Assembly: GCA_030266915.1 (NCBI GenBank) | Contig: JAJDIZ010000010.1 | Coordinates: forward strand, 1-34,242 | Source of the DNA: Ruminococcaceae bacterium OttesenSCG-928-D13 | Lineage (GTDB): Bacteria > Bacillota > Clostridia > Oscillospirales > Ruminococcaceae | DNA length: 34,242 nt | Direction of reading: 5' to 3' | Shown here: in pieces, positions 7,843 through 16,800 of the stretch | Layout of the letters: each line of letters opens with the position of its first letter | How positions within the stretch are numbered: the stretch's first letter is position 1 | The notes under the pieces: generated by a model | The model's input: the letters and a program-made list of their open reading frames with translations, nothing else | Databases searched by the model: none | What the model was told of the DNA's origin: nothing | Translations under genes and position numbers: made by a program

Positions 7843-9936
7843 ATGTCATTGAAAACAGAGCTGCTGCGCGTGCTTGAAAAGGGGCCGCAGACTGTTAAAC
7901 AGCTGCGCGCGGGCGTGGGAACAGACGGTAAAAAAATCACCCGGGCGCTGAAGGAGATGGAGGATGCCCGCCAGGTATCCGGCAGCAAGGGGCTATACAC
8001 TTTGTTGATTCCATCTTCCGCGCTGATAGACGGGAAACTGGTGAAGCTTGGGCGCACCTTTGGTTTTGTGAAGCCGCTGGATGACAGCGGTGACATCTTT
8101 GTGCCCGGGCACAGCCTGCTGGGCGCCATGCCGGGCGACGTTGTGCGGGTAGCGCTGCTGGCCACCCCACGGGTGCCCGGCAGCCGGGAGGGTGAGGTCA
8201 TTGAGGTGACCCAGCCGAACAATATGCTGGTTGGTACGGTGGAAAAACGGGACGGTAAGCTGGCGCTTATACCAGACAGCGCCCCTGACACGCCGCTGCT
8301 GATCCGCAAAAGCGCCGACGGCGGTGTGAAGGAGGGGGAGAAGGCCGCCGCCCAGATTCTCGAGCGCGGCGAGCGGCATGAGGATATCCGGGTGGGCATT
8401 GCCCAGCGCTTTGGGTCGGCCCAATCGGCCAAGCAGTGTGCAAAAACCATTCTTTTTGCGGCCGGCGTGCAGAAAAGCTTCCCCGAGACAGTCAAGAGCG
8501 AGGCCAAGGCGGCGGCTGCCGCCAAAATCTCCAAGGAGGACCTGCGCGCCCGGCTGGATCTGCGCGACGAGCCGATCTTTACCATTGACTCGGAGTCCAC
8601 AAAGGACATTGATGACGCGATCAGCGCGTTCAGGACGGACGACGGCTATAAATTGCGCATTCATATTGCGGATGTATCCCATTATGTGCGGCCGAAAACG
8701 GTGCTGGACGAGGAAGCCCTTGCCCGCGGCACCTCCATCTATTATGCCGACAGTGTGATCCCGATGCTGCCGCGCGCCCTTTCGAACGGCGCATGCAGCC
8801 TGAACCCCGAGGAGGATCGGCTGGCATTTTCCTGCCTGATGGATCTTGACCACAATGGCCGTCTGGCCGACTATCGGTTTGAAAAATCGGTGATACGCAG
8901 CCGGGTGAAGGGCGTGTACACTGAAATTAACGCGCTCTTTGCCGGCGATGAAACACCGGAGCTGCGAGAAAAATATGCTCCAGTTGCCGATGCGCTGCCG
9001 GTGATACAGGAGCTTTACCACAAGCTGGCCGCCCTGCGGGACGCCCGTGGCAGCATGGAGATAGAGAGCAGCGAGCCGAAGCTGGTGTTGGACGAGGAGG
9101 GCCGCTGCATCGGGGTTGAAAAGCGTGACCGGGGTGAGGCCGAGCGGATGATCGAGGAGTTTATGCTGATGGCCAACACTGCCGCCGCTCATCTGGCGCG
9201 CCGGCGTGGGCTGCCCTTTATTTACCGTGTGCACGATAAGCCTTCGGCTGAAAAAGTGACGAATTTGCGGAATGTATTGGATGCCTCCGGTGTGGAGTAC
9301 CACTTCGAGCGGGAGATACCCACCCAGACCGAGCTCTCCAGCCTGCTTGAGAAAACCCGCGGCACCAGCCTTGAGGTGCCGGTGCACGGCGCGGTGCTGC
9401 GCAGCCTGGCCAAAGCACTTTACGAGCCGGTGCCCAAGGGGCACTACGGCCTGGCGTTGGAGGACTACGCCCATTTTACCTCACCCATCCGACGGTATCC
9501 GGACCTTGCGATCCATCGTATCTTATCTGACTATGTGACGGGCACAAGCCCCGAGGCGCTGCAAAAGCGCTATGGGGACTTCGCGGTGATGGCTGCCGCC
9601 CGGTCCAGTGAACGGGAACAGCTAGCCGTGCAGGTGGAGCGTGACTGCGACGACAGCTACAAGGCCGAGTATATGAAGCAGTTCGTCGGGGACAGCTTCG
9701 ACGCCGTGATTGTTTCGGTCACCTCCTTCGGGCTGTATGTGGGGCTTTCCAACACCGTGGAGGGTCTTGTACATATCACAAAACTGTCGGAACATCGCCT
9801 GGAACTTCAAAATGGCGTCTGCCTGCTGGACCCGGTGACCGGCATGCGCTACAAGGTGGGCGACCCGATGCGCGTGAAGCTGGTGGGGGTGGATATCTCC
9901 CAGGGCAACCTGGATTTCGTTCCCGACCCGGCCTGA
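7843..9936 (+). CDS. rnr: Ribonuclease R (3'-5' exoribonuclease)
   Basis: A 697-residue processive 3'-5' exonuclease able to degrade structured RNA, involved in rRNA/tRNA quality control and mRNA decay. Domains in order: an N-terminal winged helix (about 1-60), cold-shock-type OB folds (about 65-225), the RNB catalytic domain beginning near 235 with acidic metal ligands in T-I-D-S-E-S-T-K-D-I-D-D-A-I-S, and a C-terminal S1 domain (about 613-690, G-D-S-F-D-A-V-I-V-S-V-T-S-F-G-L). The ATG at 7843 is preferred because AAGGAG (7831-7836) sits six bases upstream and the domain begins there; the open frame extends 25 codons further with no family resemblance. No clear terminator follows. Confidence 0.95.
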   Translation: MSLKTELLRVLEKGPQTVKQLRAGVGTDGKKITRALKEMEDARQVSGSKGLYTLLIPSSALIDGKLVKLGRTFGFVKPLDDSGDIFVPGHSLLGAMPGDVVRVALLATPRVPGSREGEVIEVTQPNNMLVGTVEKRDGKLALIPDSAPDTPLLIRKSADGGVKEGEKAAAQILERGERHEDIRVGIAQRFGSAQSAKQCAKTILFAAGVQKSFPETVKSEAKAAAAAKISKEDLRARLDLRDEPIFTIDSESTKDIDDAISAFRTDDGYKLRIHIADVSHYVRPKTVLDEEALARGTSIYYADSVIPMLPRALSNGACSLNPEEDRLAFSCLMDLDHNGRLADYRFEKSVIRSRVKGVYTEINALFAGDETPELREKYAPVADALPVIQELYHKLAALRDARGSMEIESSEPKLVLDEEGRCIGVEKRDRGEAERMIEEFMLMANTAAAHLARRRGLPFIYRVHDKPSAEKVTNLRNVLDASGVEYHFEREIPTQTELSSLLEKTRGTSLEVPVHGAVLRSLAKALYEPVPKGHYGLALEDYAHFTSPIRRYPDLAIHRILSDYVTGTSPEALQKRYGDFAVMAAARSSEREQLAVQVERDCDDSYKAEYMKQFVGDSFDAVIVSVTSFGLYVGLSNTVEGLVHITKLSEHRLELQNGVCLLDPVTGMRYKVGDPMRVKLVGVDISQGNLDFVPDPA

Positions 9937-9962
9937 ACCATCAAGGCGTAATATACAACATG

Positions 9963-9991
9963 TTGCAGCATTTCGTCCAATCGGGTACAAT
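9963..9991 (+). promoter_or_regulatory. Putative sigma-A promoter for the glycan gene pair
   Basis: TTGCAG (9963-9968), a 17-base spacer, and TACAAT (9986-9991), followed by an AT-rich stretch. It lies 57 bases upstream of the dehydratase start and would give a short leader. Confidence 0.55.
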
Positions 9992-10048
9992 ATATACGAC
10001 ACTATCGACCAAAGCACAATAGCATGCAGTTGATGATAAGGTGATACC

Positions 10049-11926
10049 ATGCCGCAAAAACTGGCACAGGCCATCAGCCGGTACCGGAAGATCATCCTGA
10101 TTTTTTTCGACATCGTGGTGCTGGTTGCCGCGTATATCCTGCCATGGATCATGATTCAGGGCCGTATTCAGATGGAACTGTATTACCCGGTGATGGTGTC
10201 CAGTTGCTTTTATTTTGTCTGCTGTTTTGAGATCACCTTCGGGCTGCTGGGAATGTACGACAGCCTGTGGCGCTACGCTGAAATTGTGGAGTTTTTCCGT
10301 TTGGTGGTTGCCTGCGCCATTGCGGTGGTGTTGTTTGTGGGCGGGTCGCTGATCATCTTCTACCAGCGGATGGTGCCGATCTCGGTGTTTTTCCTCAGTG
10401 GGCTGTTTGCAACCTCGGTTACATTATATTCCCGGCTGACCTACCGGATGTATCGCAACACCAGCCTGCAGCAGGCCGGCCGCAAGCGCCGGCGCAGGGT
10501 GATGGTAATCGGCGCGGGGGAGGCGGCGGCAACCCTGCTGCATGAGCAAAACCGCAACCCGGACAACGACATGAACATCATCTGCGTGGTGGACGACGCC
10601 CCCGAGAAGGTGGGACGTTCAATGATGGGCGTGCAGATCATGGGAACCACGGACAAGGTGCCAGAACTTGCGGTGCAGTGCGAAATTGACACCATTATCC
10701 TGGCAATCCCCTCGCTTGATGACGAAAATCGCCAGCGTATCCTGCGCTTTTGCTCCCAGACCAAGTGTAACCTGAGAATTTTGCCAGACCTGCGCCAGAT
10801 TATGATCGACGGCGGGGACCTGAGCAGCCGCATCCGCGAGGTGCGGGTGGAGGACTTGCTTGGGCGGGACACGGTGCAGCTCAGCAACCGATCCAGCGCC
10901 CTTTTGCGGGGTAAAACGGTGATGGTCACCGGCGGCGGCGGCTCCATCGGGTCGGAGCTGTGCCGCCAGATTGCCACCTATGAGCCGGCGCATCTCATCA
11001 TTGTCGATATCTACGAGAATAGCGCCTACGCCGTGCAGCAGGAGCTGCTGCGGATGTATGGGGATAAATTCCAGCTGAGCATCGAAATATCTTCGGTACG
11101 CGACACCCAAAAGGTGGATGCGATTTTTGCGCGCCACCGGCCGGATGTGGTGTTCCACGCGGCGGCCCACAAGCATGTGCCGCTGATGGAATATTGCCCG
11201 GAGGAGGCTGTGAAGAACAACGTCTGCGGCACCTACAATGTGGCGACAAGCGCTGATAAGTACAATGTGTCGCGTTTTGTTTTGGTCTCCACAGACAAGG
11301 CCGTGAACCCCACCAGCGTGATGGGCGCCACAAAGCGTGTGTGTGAGATGATTGTGCAGGCGATGGCCCAGAAAAGCAAAACCACCTTTGTGGCGGTGCG
11401 GTTTGGGAATGTGCTTGGGTCCAATGGGTCGGTGCTGCCGCTGTTCAAGGAGCAGATTGCCGCCGGCGGCCCGCTGACCGTGACCCACCCCGACATTGTG
11501 CGCTACTTCATGACCATCCCCGAGGCGGTGAGTTTGGTGCTGGAGGCCGGCGCCATGGGCCGGGGGGGCGAGATCTTCGTGCTGGACATGGGCAAGCCGG
11601 TGAAAATCCTCGAACTGGCGGAAAACCTGATCAAGCTGGCCGGCTTTATCCCGCATGAGGACATCGAAATCGTGTTCACCGGCCTGCGCCCAGGCGAGAA
11701 GCTTTACGAGGAGCTTCTGATGGACGAGGAGGGCCTGCGCCAGACTGAAAACAAGAAAATATTCATTGGTTCGCCTATTCGGCTCAATAAGGATACCTTT
11801 TTCGACCATGTGTCCAACCTGAAGGAGATCGCCTATTCCAACAACAGCGAGAACCTGGTGCAGGCGCTGCTGGACGTTGTGCCCACCTTCCACCATGAGC
11901 CGGTTCCCTGGGAAATCAACGCCTGA
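10049..11926 (+). CDS. Membrane nucleotide-sugar 4,6-dehydratase, FlaA1/PglF/CapD family
   Basis: A 625-residue polysaccharide-biosynthesis protein. Four transmembrane helices occupy roughly residues 12-131, followed by a CoA-binding-like Rossmann domain (V-I-G-A-G-E-A-A-A near 152) and a second, catalytic Rossmann domain starting with V-T-G-G-G-G-S-I-G-S-E-L near 293. The active-site block is S-T-D-K-A-V-N-P-T-S-V-M-G-A-T-K; Met in place of the usual SDR tyrosine is characteristic of this family. Relatives convert UDP-GlcNAc to the 4-keto-6-deoxy sugar, the first step toward bacillosamine-type or other 6-deoxy sugars. The neighbour is a PglC-like transferase that could load the modified sugar-phosphate onto undecaprenyl phosphate. 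The exact substrate cannot be told from sequence. AAGGTG precedes the ATG. Confidence 0.88.
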   Translation: MPQKLAQAISRYRKIILIFFDIVVLVAAYILPWIMIQGRIQMELYYPVMVSSCFYFVCCFEITFGLLGMYDSLWRYAEIVEFFRLVVACAIAVVLFVGGSLIIFYQRMVPISVFFLSGLFATSVTLYSRLTYRMYRNTSLQQAGRKRRRRVMVIGAGEAAATLLHEQNRNPDNDMNIICVVDDAPEKVGRSMMGVQIMGTTDKVPELAVQCEIDTIILAIPSLDDENRQRILRFCSQTKCNLRILPDLRQIMIDGGDLSSRIREVRVEDLLGRDTVQLSNRSSALLRGKTVMVTGGGGSIGSELCRQIATYEPAHLIIVDIYENSAYAVQQELLRMYGDKFQLSIEISSVRDTQKVDAIFARHRPDVVFHAAAHKHVPLMEYCPEEAVKNNVCGTYNVATSADKYNVSRFVLVSTDKAVNPTSVMGATKRVCEMIVQAMAQKSKTTFVAVRFGNVLGSNGSVLPLFKEQIAAGGPLTVTHPDIVRYFMTIPEAVSLVLEAGAMGRGGEIFVLDMGKPVKILELAENLIKLAGFIPHEDIEIVFTGLRPGEKLYEELLMDEEGLRQTENKKIFIGSPIRLNKDTFFDHVSNLKEIAYSNNSENLVQALLDVVPTFHHEPVPWEINA

Positions 11927-11968
11927 TCTCCTATTTCCTTAAAACAACGGCGGAAGGGGGCGGATGCG

Positions 11969-12601
11969 CTGTACCGATCGGTAATAAAGCCTGTTTTAGA
12001 CAGGCTATTGTCTTTTATGGCGCTTATTGTGTTGTCGCCGGTGCTGCTGCTGCTGGCGCTGCTAATCAAATGCGACTCCCGCGGGCCGGTGCTGTTCAAG
12101 CAAAAAAGGGTGGGGAGGAACAAGCGTTTTTTCACCATTTTGAAGTTCCGAACCATGCGGGCTGACACCCCAAAGGATGTTCCGACGCATCTTTTGGAAA
12201 ACCCAGAAGCACAGATTACCCGGATGGGCCGGTTTTTGCGGCGTACCAGCCTGGACGAGCTGCCCCAGATATTGAACATTCTGGCGGGACAAATGAGCAT
12301 CATCGGCCCTAGGCCGGCCCTGTGGAACCAGGATGATCTGGTGGCTGAGCGCGACAAATACGGCGCCAACGCGCTTGTTCCGGGCTTGACCGGTTATGCG
12401 CAGATAAACGGCCGGGACGAGCTGCCGATAGCAGTGAAGGCCGAGCTGGATGGATATTACACCAAGCACATTAGCTTTGGATTGGATATCAAAATTTTCT
12501 TTGGAACCATCCTGAGTGTATTCAAGGGCAGCGGAGTGGTGGAGGGGAGACATTCTGAATCTGCGGCCTCCATCGATAACAAAGTGCATAAAGACGAGTA
12601 A
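11969..12601 (+). CDS. Monotopic phosphoglycosyl transferase (PglC-like bacterial sugar transferase)
   Basis: About 210 residues, the size of minimal PglC enzymes, which transfer a sugar phosphate from a UDP-sugar to undecaprenyl phosphate and begin surface-glycan assembly. Seen: an N-terminal re-entrant membrane helix with the Ser-Pro kink (I-V-L-S-P-V-L-L-L), a K-F-R-T-M block, the catalytic dyad Asp96-Glu97 in S-L-D-E-L-P-Q, I-G-P-R-P-A-L, and P-G-L-T-G-Y-A-Q-I-N-G-R. The start is unusual. Conventional starts (TTG 12008, ATG 12017) would cut off the helix, while the frame upstream encodes L-Y-R-S-V-I-K-P-V-L-D-R-L-L, matching the family N-terminus from its first residue. This points to CTG at 11969, eight bases after AAGGGGG (11954-11960). 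The family is certain, the start moderately so. Confidence 0.85.
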   Translation: MYRSVIKPVLDRLLSFMALIVLSPVLLLLALLIKCDSRGPVLFKQKRVGRNKRFFTILKFRTMRADTPKDVPTHLLENPEAQITRMGRFLRRTSLDELPQILNILAGQMSIIGPRPALWNQDDLVAERDKYGANALVPGLTGYAQINGRDELPIAVKAELDGYYTKHISFGLDIKIFFGTILSVFKGSGVVEGRHSESAASIDNKVHKDE

Positions 12602-12624
12602 AAGCCACCCATTGGGTGGCTTTT
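12602..12624 (+). terminator. Rho-independent terminator after the glycan pair, probably bidirectional
   Basis: GCCACCC (12604-12610) pairs with GGGTGGC (12614-12620) around a three-base loop. TTTT follows and AAAA precedes, so it could also stop DUF4364 transcripts arriving on the minus strand. It begins immediately after the TAA of the sugar transferase. Confidence 0.9.
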
Positions 12625-12770
12625 ACTGTGCAATAAAGTTGGATGTTTTGGGCGTCGGGCAAACAATGTGAGGTTCTCAACACGGTTTGACAGTAAATGC
12701 TTTCAATTGGATATTGCGCAAAAGAATTATTTAGCGAAATCAAAGAAATGGTATCCGATACTTACAGGGT

Positions 12771-13370
12771 TCAATCATCGCTGGTTTCCTCGATGCCAGC
12801 AAGGGCCTTTTGGGCCAACTCCCGGTTGCCGGTGAGGGAGGCAAGCACCAGCTTATAAACTTCGTCGCCGCTCTGGATGAATTTGTCACGCACCGCCTCG
12901 GCTGAAAGCTCGTCCGGCATGTATAGTTCGAGCAAGAGCAGGGTGCCGGCATCATCGCCGATAGAGCAGCGCACATGGCGCGATTTACCGTCATCTGATT
13001 TGATAACCTCGCTGCGGTGGGCGGCGGCCTTGGCTGCGTATTGCTGGGCCCGGATAACGCCTCGCACCGCGGCATCCCGAATGGTGCGGGGAACATCGGC
13101 TGCCAGGGTGCGCCCAACCGTTCGCCCCTCGTCGGTGATGGTGTACATCGAATCCTCGCAACTCAGAAGGCCCTGGCTGCACAGCTGGGCAAGGCTGTCG
13201 GCCATGGCAAAGTAATTCACCAGGGACTCCCCAAGCAGTGATTCCTCAATCTGCTCCCGGCTCACCGGCGTGCCGATATGATCCAGCAGATAGCACAGCA
13301 GGATGCGTATTTCGGTGGATGAGGTCAGCCCACCCGGGCGCACGCCTTCGCTGAATGTTCCGTTATCCAT
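12771..13370 (-). CDS. DUF4364 family protein (putative winged-helix protein)
   Basis: A 199-residue protein resembling the DUF4364 family of Clostridia. The N-terminal third (S-S-T-E-I-R-I-L-L-C-Y-L-L-D through S-R-E-Q-I-E-E-S-L and the Q-G-L-L strand) reads like a winged helix-turn-helix, and T-I-T-D-E-G-R fits the wing. The C-terminal part carries an alternating strand pattern and an acidic end. Family function is not established; a DNA-binding regulator is an inference. It is transcribed away from the giant wall-protein gene and has its own near-consensus promoter, so the two could be co-regulated from the shared 528-base region. No membrane segment or signal peptide is visible. The Shine-Dalgarno is weak (a GGGA near 13377-13380), so the start is less certain than the family. 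Confidence 0.8.
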   Translation of the reverse strand: MDNGTFSEGVRPGGLTSSTEIRILLCYLLDHIGTPVSREQIEESLLGESLVNYFAMADSLAQLCSQGLLSCEDSMYTITDEGRTVGRTLAADVPRTIRDAAVRGVIRAQQYAAKAAAHRSEVIKSDDGKSRHVRCSIGDDAGTLLLLELYMPDELSAEAVRDKFIQSGDEVYKLVLASLTGNRELAQKALAGIEETSDD

Positions 13371-13402
13371 GATGATGTCCCGCTTTCATTGAATGTAGCA
13401 TC

Positions 13403-13431
13403 ATTATATAGCTTTGACCAGCTTCTTACAA
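13403..13431 (-). promoter_or_regulatory. Putative sigma-A promoter for the DUF4364 gene
   Basis: On the minus strand, TTGTAA (13431-13426), a 17-base spacer, and a perfect TATAAT (13408-13403). The -10 box ends 33 bases before the DUF4364 ATG. Confidence 0.6.
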
Positions 13432-13743
13432 GCCCTGGATAACTTATGAAAATATATGCATCTGACGATATAACGATAGTAAAATATGTAAAGATATATA
13501 ACTTTACAATTATATAAATAAACGTTAATACGATGATACAGTGTGATAATGATCACTCCTCGATTATTAGGCGTGAAGGGCGGAATGCATACGACACAAC
13601 TCATTTGCAGGCATGGGCACAGCAATCTTCTTGAGATGTTATGCCCTTGGTGTGGGCGCAGATAGACAGGTATTTGATGAAATAGTGTTCAATTTTGGTA
13701 TAGAAGGTGCTTTTTTCAAAGTGCTGAAAATTTGTGATTTTAC
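13432..13743. other. AT-rich intergenic region between divergent genes, no gene seen
   Basis: This stretch is strikingly AT-rich compared with its surroundings, especially 13440-13550. Short open frames here lack ribosome-binding sites and have low-complexity I/Y/F-rich translations, so I do not call them. It separates the divergent promoters of DUF4364 and the giant repeat protein. I see no riboswitch or tRNA that I recognise. Confidence 0.6.
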
Positions 13744-13771
13744 TTGAAAACGTGGGTGGATATGGTATAAT
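13744..13771 (+). promoter_or_regulatory. Putative sigma-A promoter for the giant wall-protein gene
   Basis: TTGAAA (13744-13749), a 16-base spacer, and a perfect TATAAT (13766-13771). Transcription from here would give a leader of about 120 bases before the ATG at 13899; I recognise no known riboswitch in that leader. Confidence 0.65.
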
Positions 13772-13898
13772 TTATACACGAAATTGTAGTACTGTCTATA
13801 ACTGTGCCACTTGGCCGGTTATTTATCGATAATTGGTCGAATATTCTGTGCGTTCCAGCGGCTTTGGGGCGTGCATGGTGATAAATGAGGTGTATCTT

Positions 13899-16800
13899 AT
13901 GAAAAAGAGGACAGCAATTTTGACCACTCTTGGCCTTGTTGTGGTGTGCGCAGGCCTTGTTTTTACTTTTTTCAACCTGAAAGGTGGCGGAAAGGAACCG
14001 GAAAAAACGGTTCTTGTCGGCTTGCAAAGCGTGGATGGGGAACACTATTACTATGATTCGGCAGGTTCTCCCCAGTTCGGGTGGCACCTGATTGATAATC
14101 ACCGCTACTATTTCGATGCCGTCACCGGCGCCGCGGTGCAGGGCTGGTTCACCGACAGCGAGGGTGAAATCTACTATTTTGGCGAGGAGGGCTACGCCCT
14201 CACCGGAACCGTGACGATTGACGGCAAGGATTACACCTTCGACGAGATGGGCCGGCTGCAAAAGGCGGCCGGCGTCAGCACGGAATACACATGGAAGACG
14301 GAAAACGGCAAAACCTATTGCTTTGGACCTGACGGTAACCTGCTGACCGGCCTTGCCGAGGTGGAGGGCGCGCTTTACTACTTCGACGCGGACGGTGTGC
14401 GGCAGACCGGCTGGCAGACCATCGACGGCGGCCTTTACTATTTCAACCCCGAGACCGGACGCGCCGCCCGAGGCTGGTCCACCATTGACGGCAACACCTA
14501 CTACTTCGACGAAAACGGCAAGGCCGTCACCGGTTCGGTTTCGATCAACGGCGTCCCTTATACCTTTAATGAAAAGGGTGTGCTGGTTCAAAACAAGACG
14601 ACGACGCCTTCGTCTGGCAGTGCCCCGGCCAGTTCCTCGCCGCCGGCCGCGCTGAACCCGGCCCCCGCGAAGCCCGAATCGGGCGGCACCCAGGCCACCG
14701 GAGAATGGGTGGGCAAAAAATACCGCCTGCCGAACGGCAAATGGGCCAGCGGGCTGGTCACTATCGATGGCAAGCTCTACGGATTCGACGCGAACAACGA
14801 GCGGGTGAGCGGTCGGGTGGCTTTTGGCGGCCAATACTACCACTTTGACACAGAGACCGGCGTTGCCCAGACCGGCTGGCTGACCGACCCGTCGGATATC
14901 AAAGTCTGGTACTTTTACAGTGAGAGCGGGCCAGCCCTCACTGACATGCAGGTTTTTGGCGATGGCAGCCGCTATTACTTCGACCCAACCACCGGCGCCC
15001 GGCAGAGCGGCCTGATAGAGCTTTCCGGCAGAACCTATTACTTTGGCGGCAAGAACGATGCTGCCGTGACCGGATGGGTGGATGTGGCCACCGGCGACGG
15101 ACTGCAGGCGGCGGACGAAAGCGCGGCGCCCCGATACTATTTTTGCGACGAGGGCTATGCGGTCACCGGCGTGCAGAAGCTTGAAGATGGCAAGCTGTAC
15201 GCCTTTACGGAAAAAGGCCTTCAACTGGTGGGTTGGCAGAATGTAGAGGGCAAGCGCTACCTGTTCAGTGGGGACGGCGGCAGCGCCCTTGTAAACCAGT
15301 GGGCCGACCATGCGGACGGCACGGCCTATCTGGGCGAGGACGGCGCCGCCCTGACCAGCTTGCAGACCATTGACGGAAGCAAGTACTATTTCGACCCGAA
15401 CGGCATCGGCCAGAGCGGCTGGGTGACGGTGGATGGTGCCCGCTATTGCTTCGAAGGGGCCCGCAACGCCGCTATCACCAGCGAATGGCGGGAAAGCCCC
15501 ACCGGCAAATGCTACCTCGGGGAGGGCGGCGCGGCCGCCACCGGCGCCGTTACCGTGGACGGTGTGCTGTATGGCTTTGCCTCGGACGGCGCCCTGCTTA
15601 AAGGCGTGAACACCATCGATGGCAAGCTCTATTTTCTGGATGATGAGACCGGCGTGGCCAAAACCGGCTGGCAGAAGGATGGCTCAAAGGTCTACTACGT
15701 GGGCGAAAACGGCTTTGCTTTGGGCGGCGTGCACCCGGTGGACGGCAAGCATTATTATTTCAACCCGGCCTCTTTCATTCGCATGGGCGGATGGGTTGAG
15801 CACGACGGCAAGGTCTACCTGTTTGACGGGGAGGACCAGAGCGCCCGCACCGGCGCCTACACCCTCGGCGGCGCCACCTACCACTTCGGCGCCGATGGCG
15901 CTGCCCTGACCGGCGTGCAAAAACTGGACGGCGCCTATTACTATTATAATAGTAAGGGCGTGCGGCAAACCGGCTGGCAAAGCGCCGCTGGTTACCGCTA
16001 CTATTTCGAACCCGGCACGGCCGCTGCCCGCATCGGCTGGTTCACCGATATCGCCCAGGGCGGTGTCTACTATTTCAGCAATGAGGGCCGCGCCCTCACC
16101 GGCACCCAGACGCTGGACGGCATCACCTACCGGTTTGACTCAAACGGCCGGCTGGCCCCCGAAAGCGCCGAGGGCGACGGCAGCTGGGTGACAAACAACG
16201 GCAAAACCTATTATGTCGACACCGAGGGCGAGTACGTCACCGGGCTGCAAAATATCGCCGGCGCGCTATATTATTTCGACAAAAATGGTGTGCGCCAGAG
16301 CGGCTGGATCGAGACGAAGGACGCCCGCTACTACTTCGACGCGGCGGATGACTGCAAGGCGGTGTCCGGCTGGTTCACCGATGAGGAGACCGAGGCGGTC
16401 TATTACTTCGGGGCCGACGGCGCGGCCTACACCGGCGTTCACGAGATCGACAAAGCGCTGTACTATTTCGCGCCCAAAACAGCGATAAAATCCACCGGTA
16501 TGGTGGTGGAGAGCGGCGCACGCTATTACTTCGACCCGGCAAACAGCGGCAAGGCCCGCACCGGCTGGCACACCCTCGAAGATGATGAGGACGCCAGTGA
16601 AACACGTTATTACGACAAAAACAACTGGATGGCCCTGACAGGGATGCAAACTGTGGAAGGCGCCCTCTATCTGTTCAACGACGCCGGGGTGCGCCAGTCC
16701 GGCTGGCACAAGGACGCCAGCGGCCTGATCTACCGGTTCAGCGGCCCGAGCGACGCGGCGGTGATTGGGAAATACACCAACGATGAGGGAACCTGGTATT

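Noticed and set aside
13772-13898. Riboswitch in the leader of the giant gene
   Set aside because: The 120-base leader shows only short palindromes; I could not match it to any known riboswitch or find a terminator/antiterminator pair.
13740-15311. A 523-codon minus-strand open frame across the giant gene's start
   Set aside because: It runs antisense through the promoter and signal peptide of a clear gene; same artefact of GC-rich repeats.
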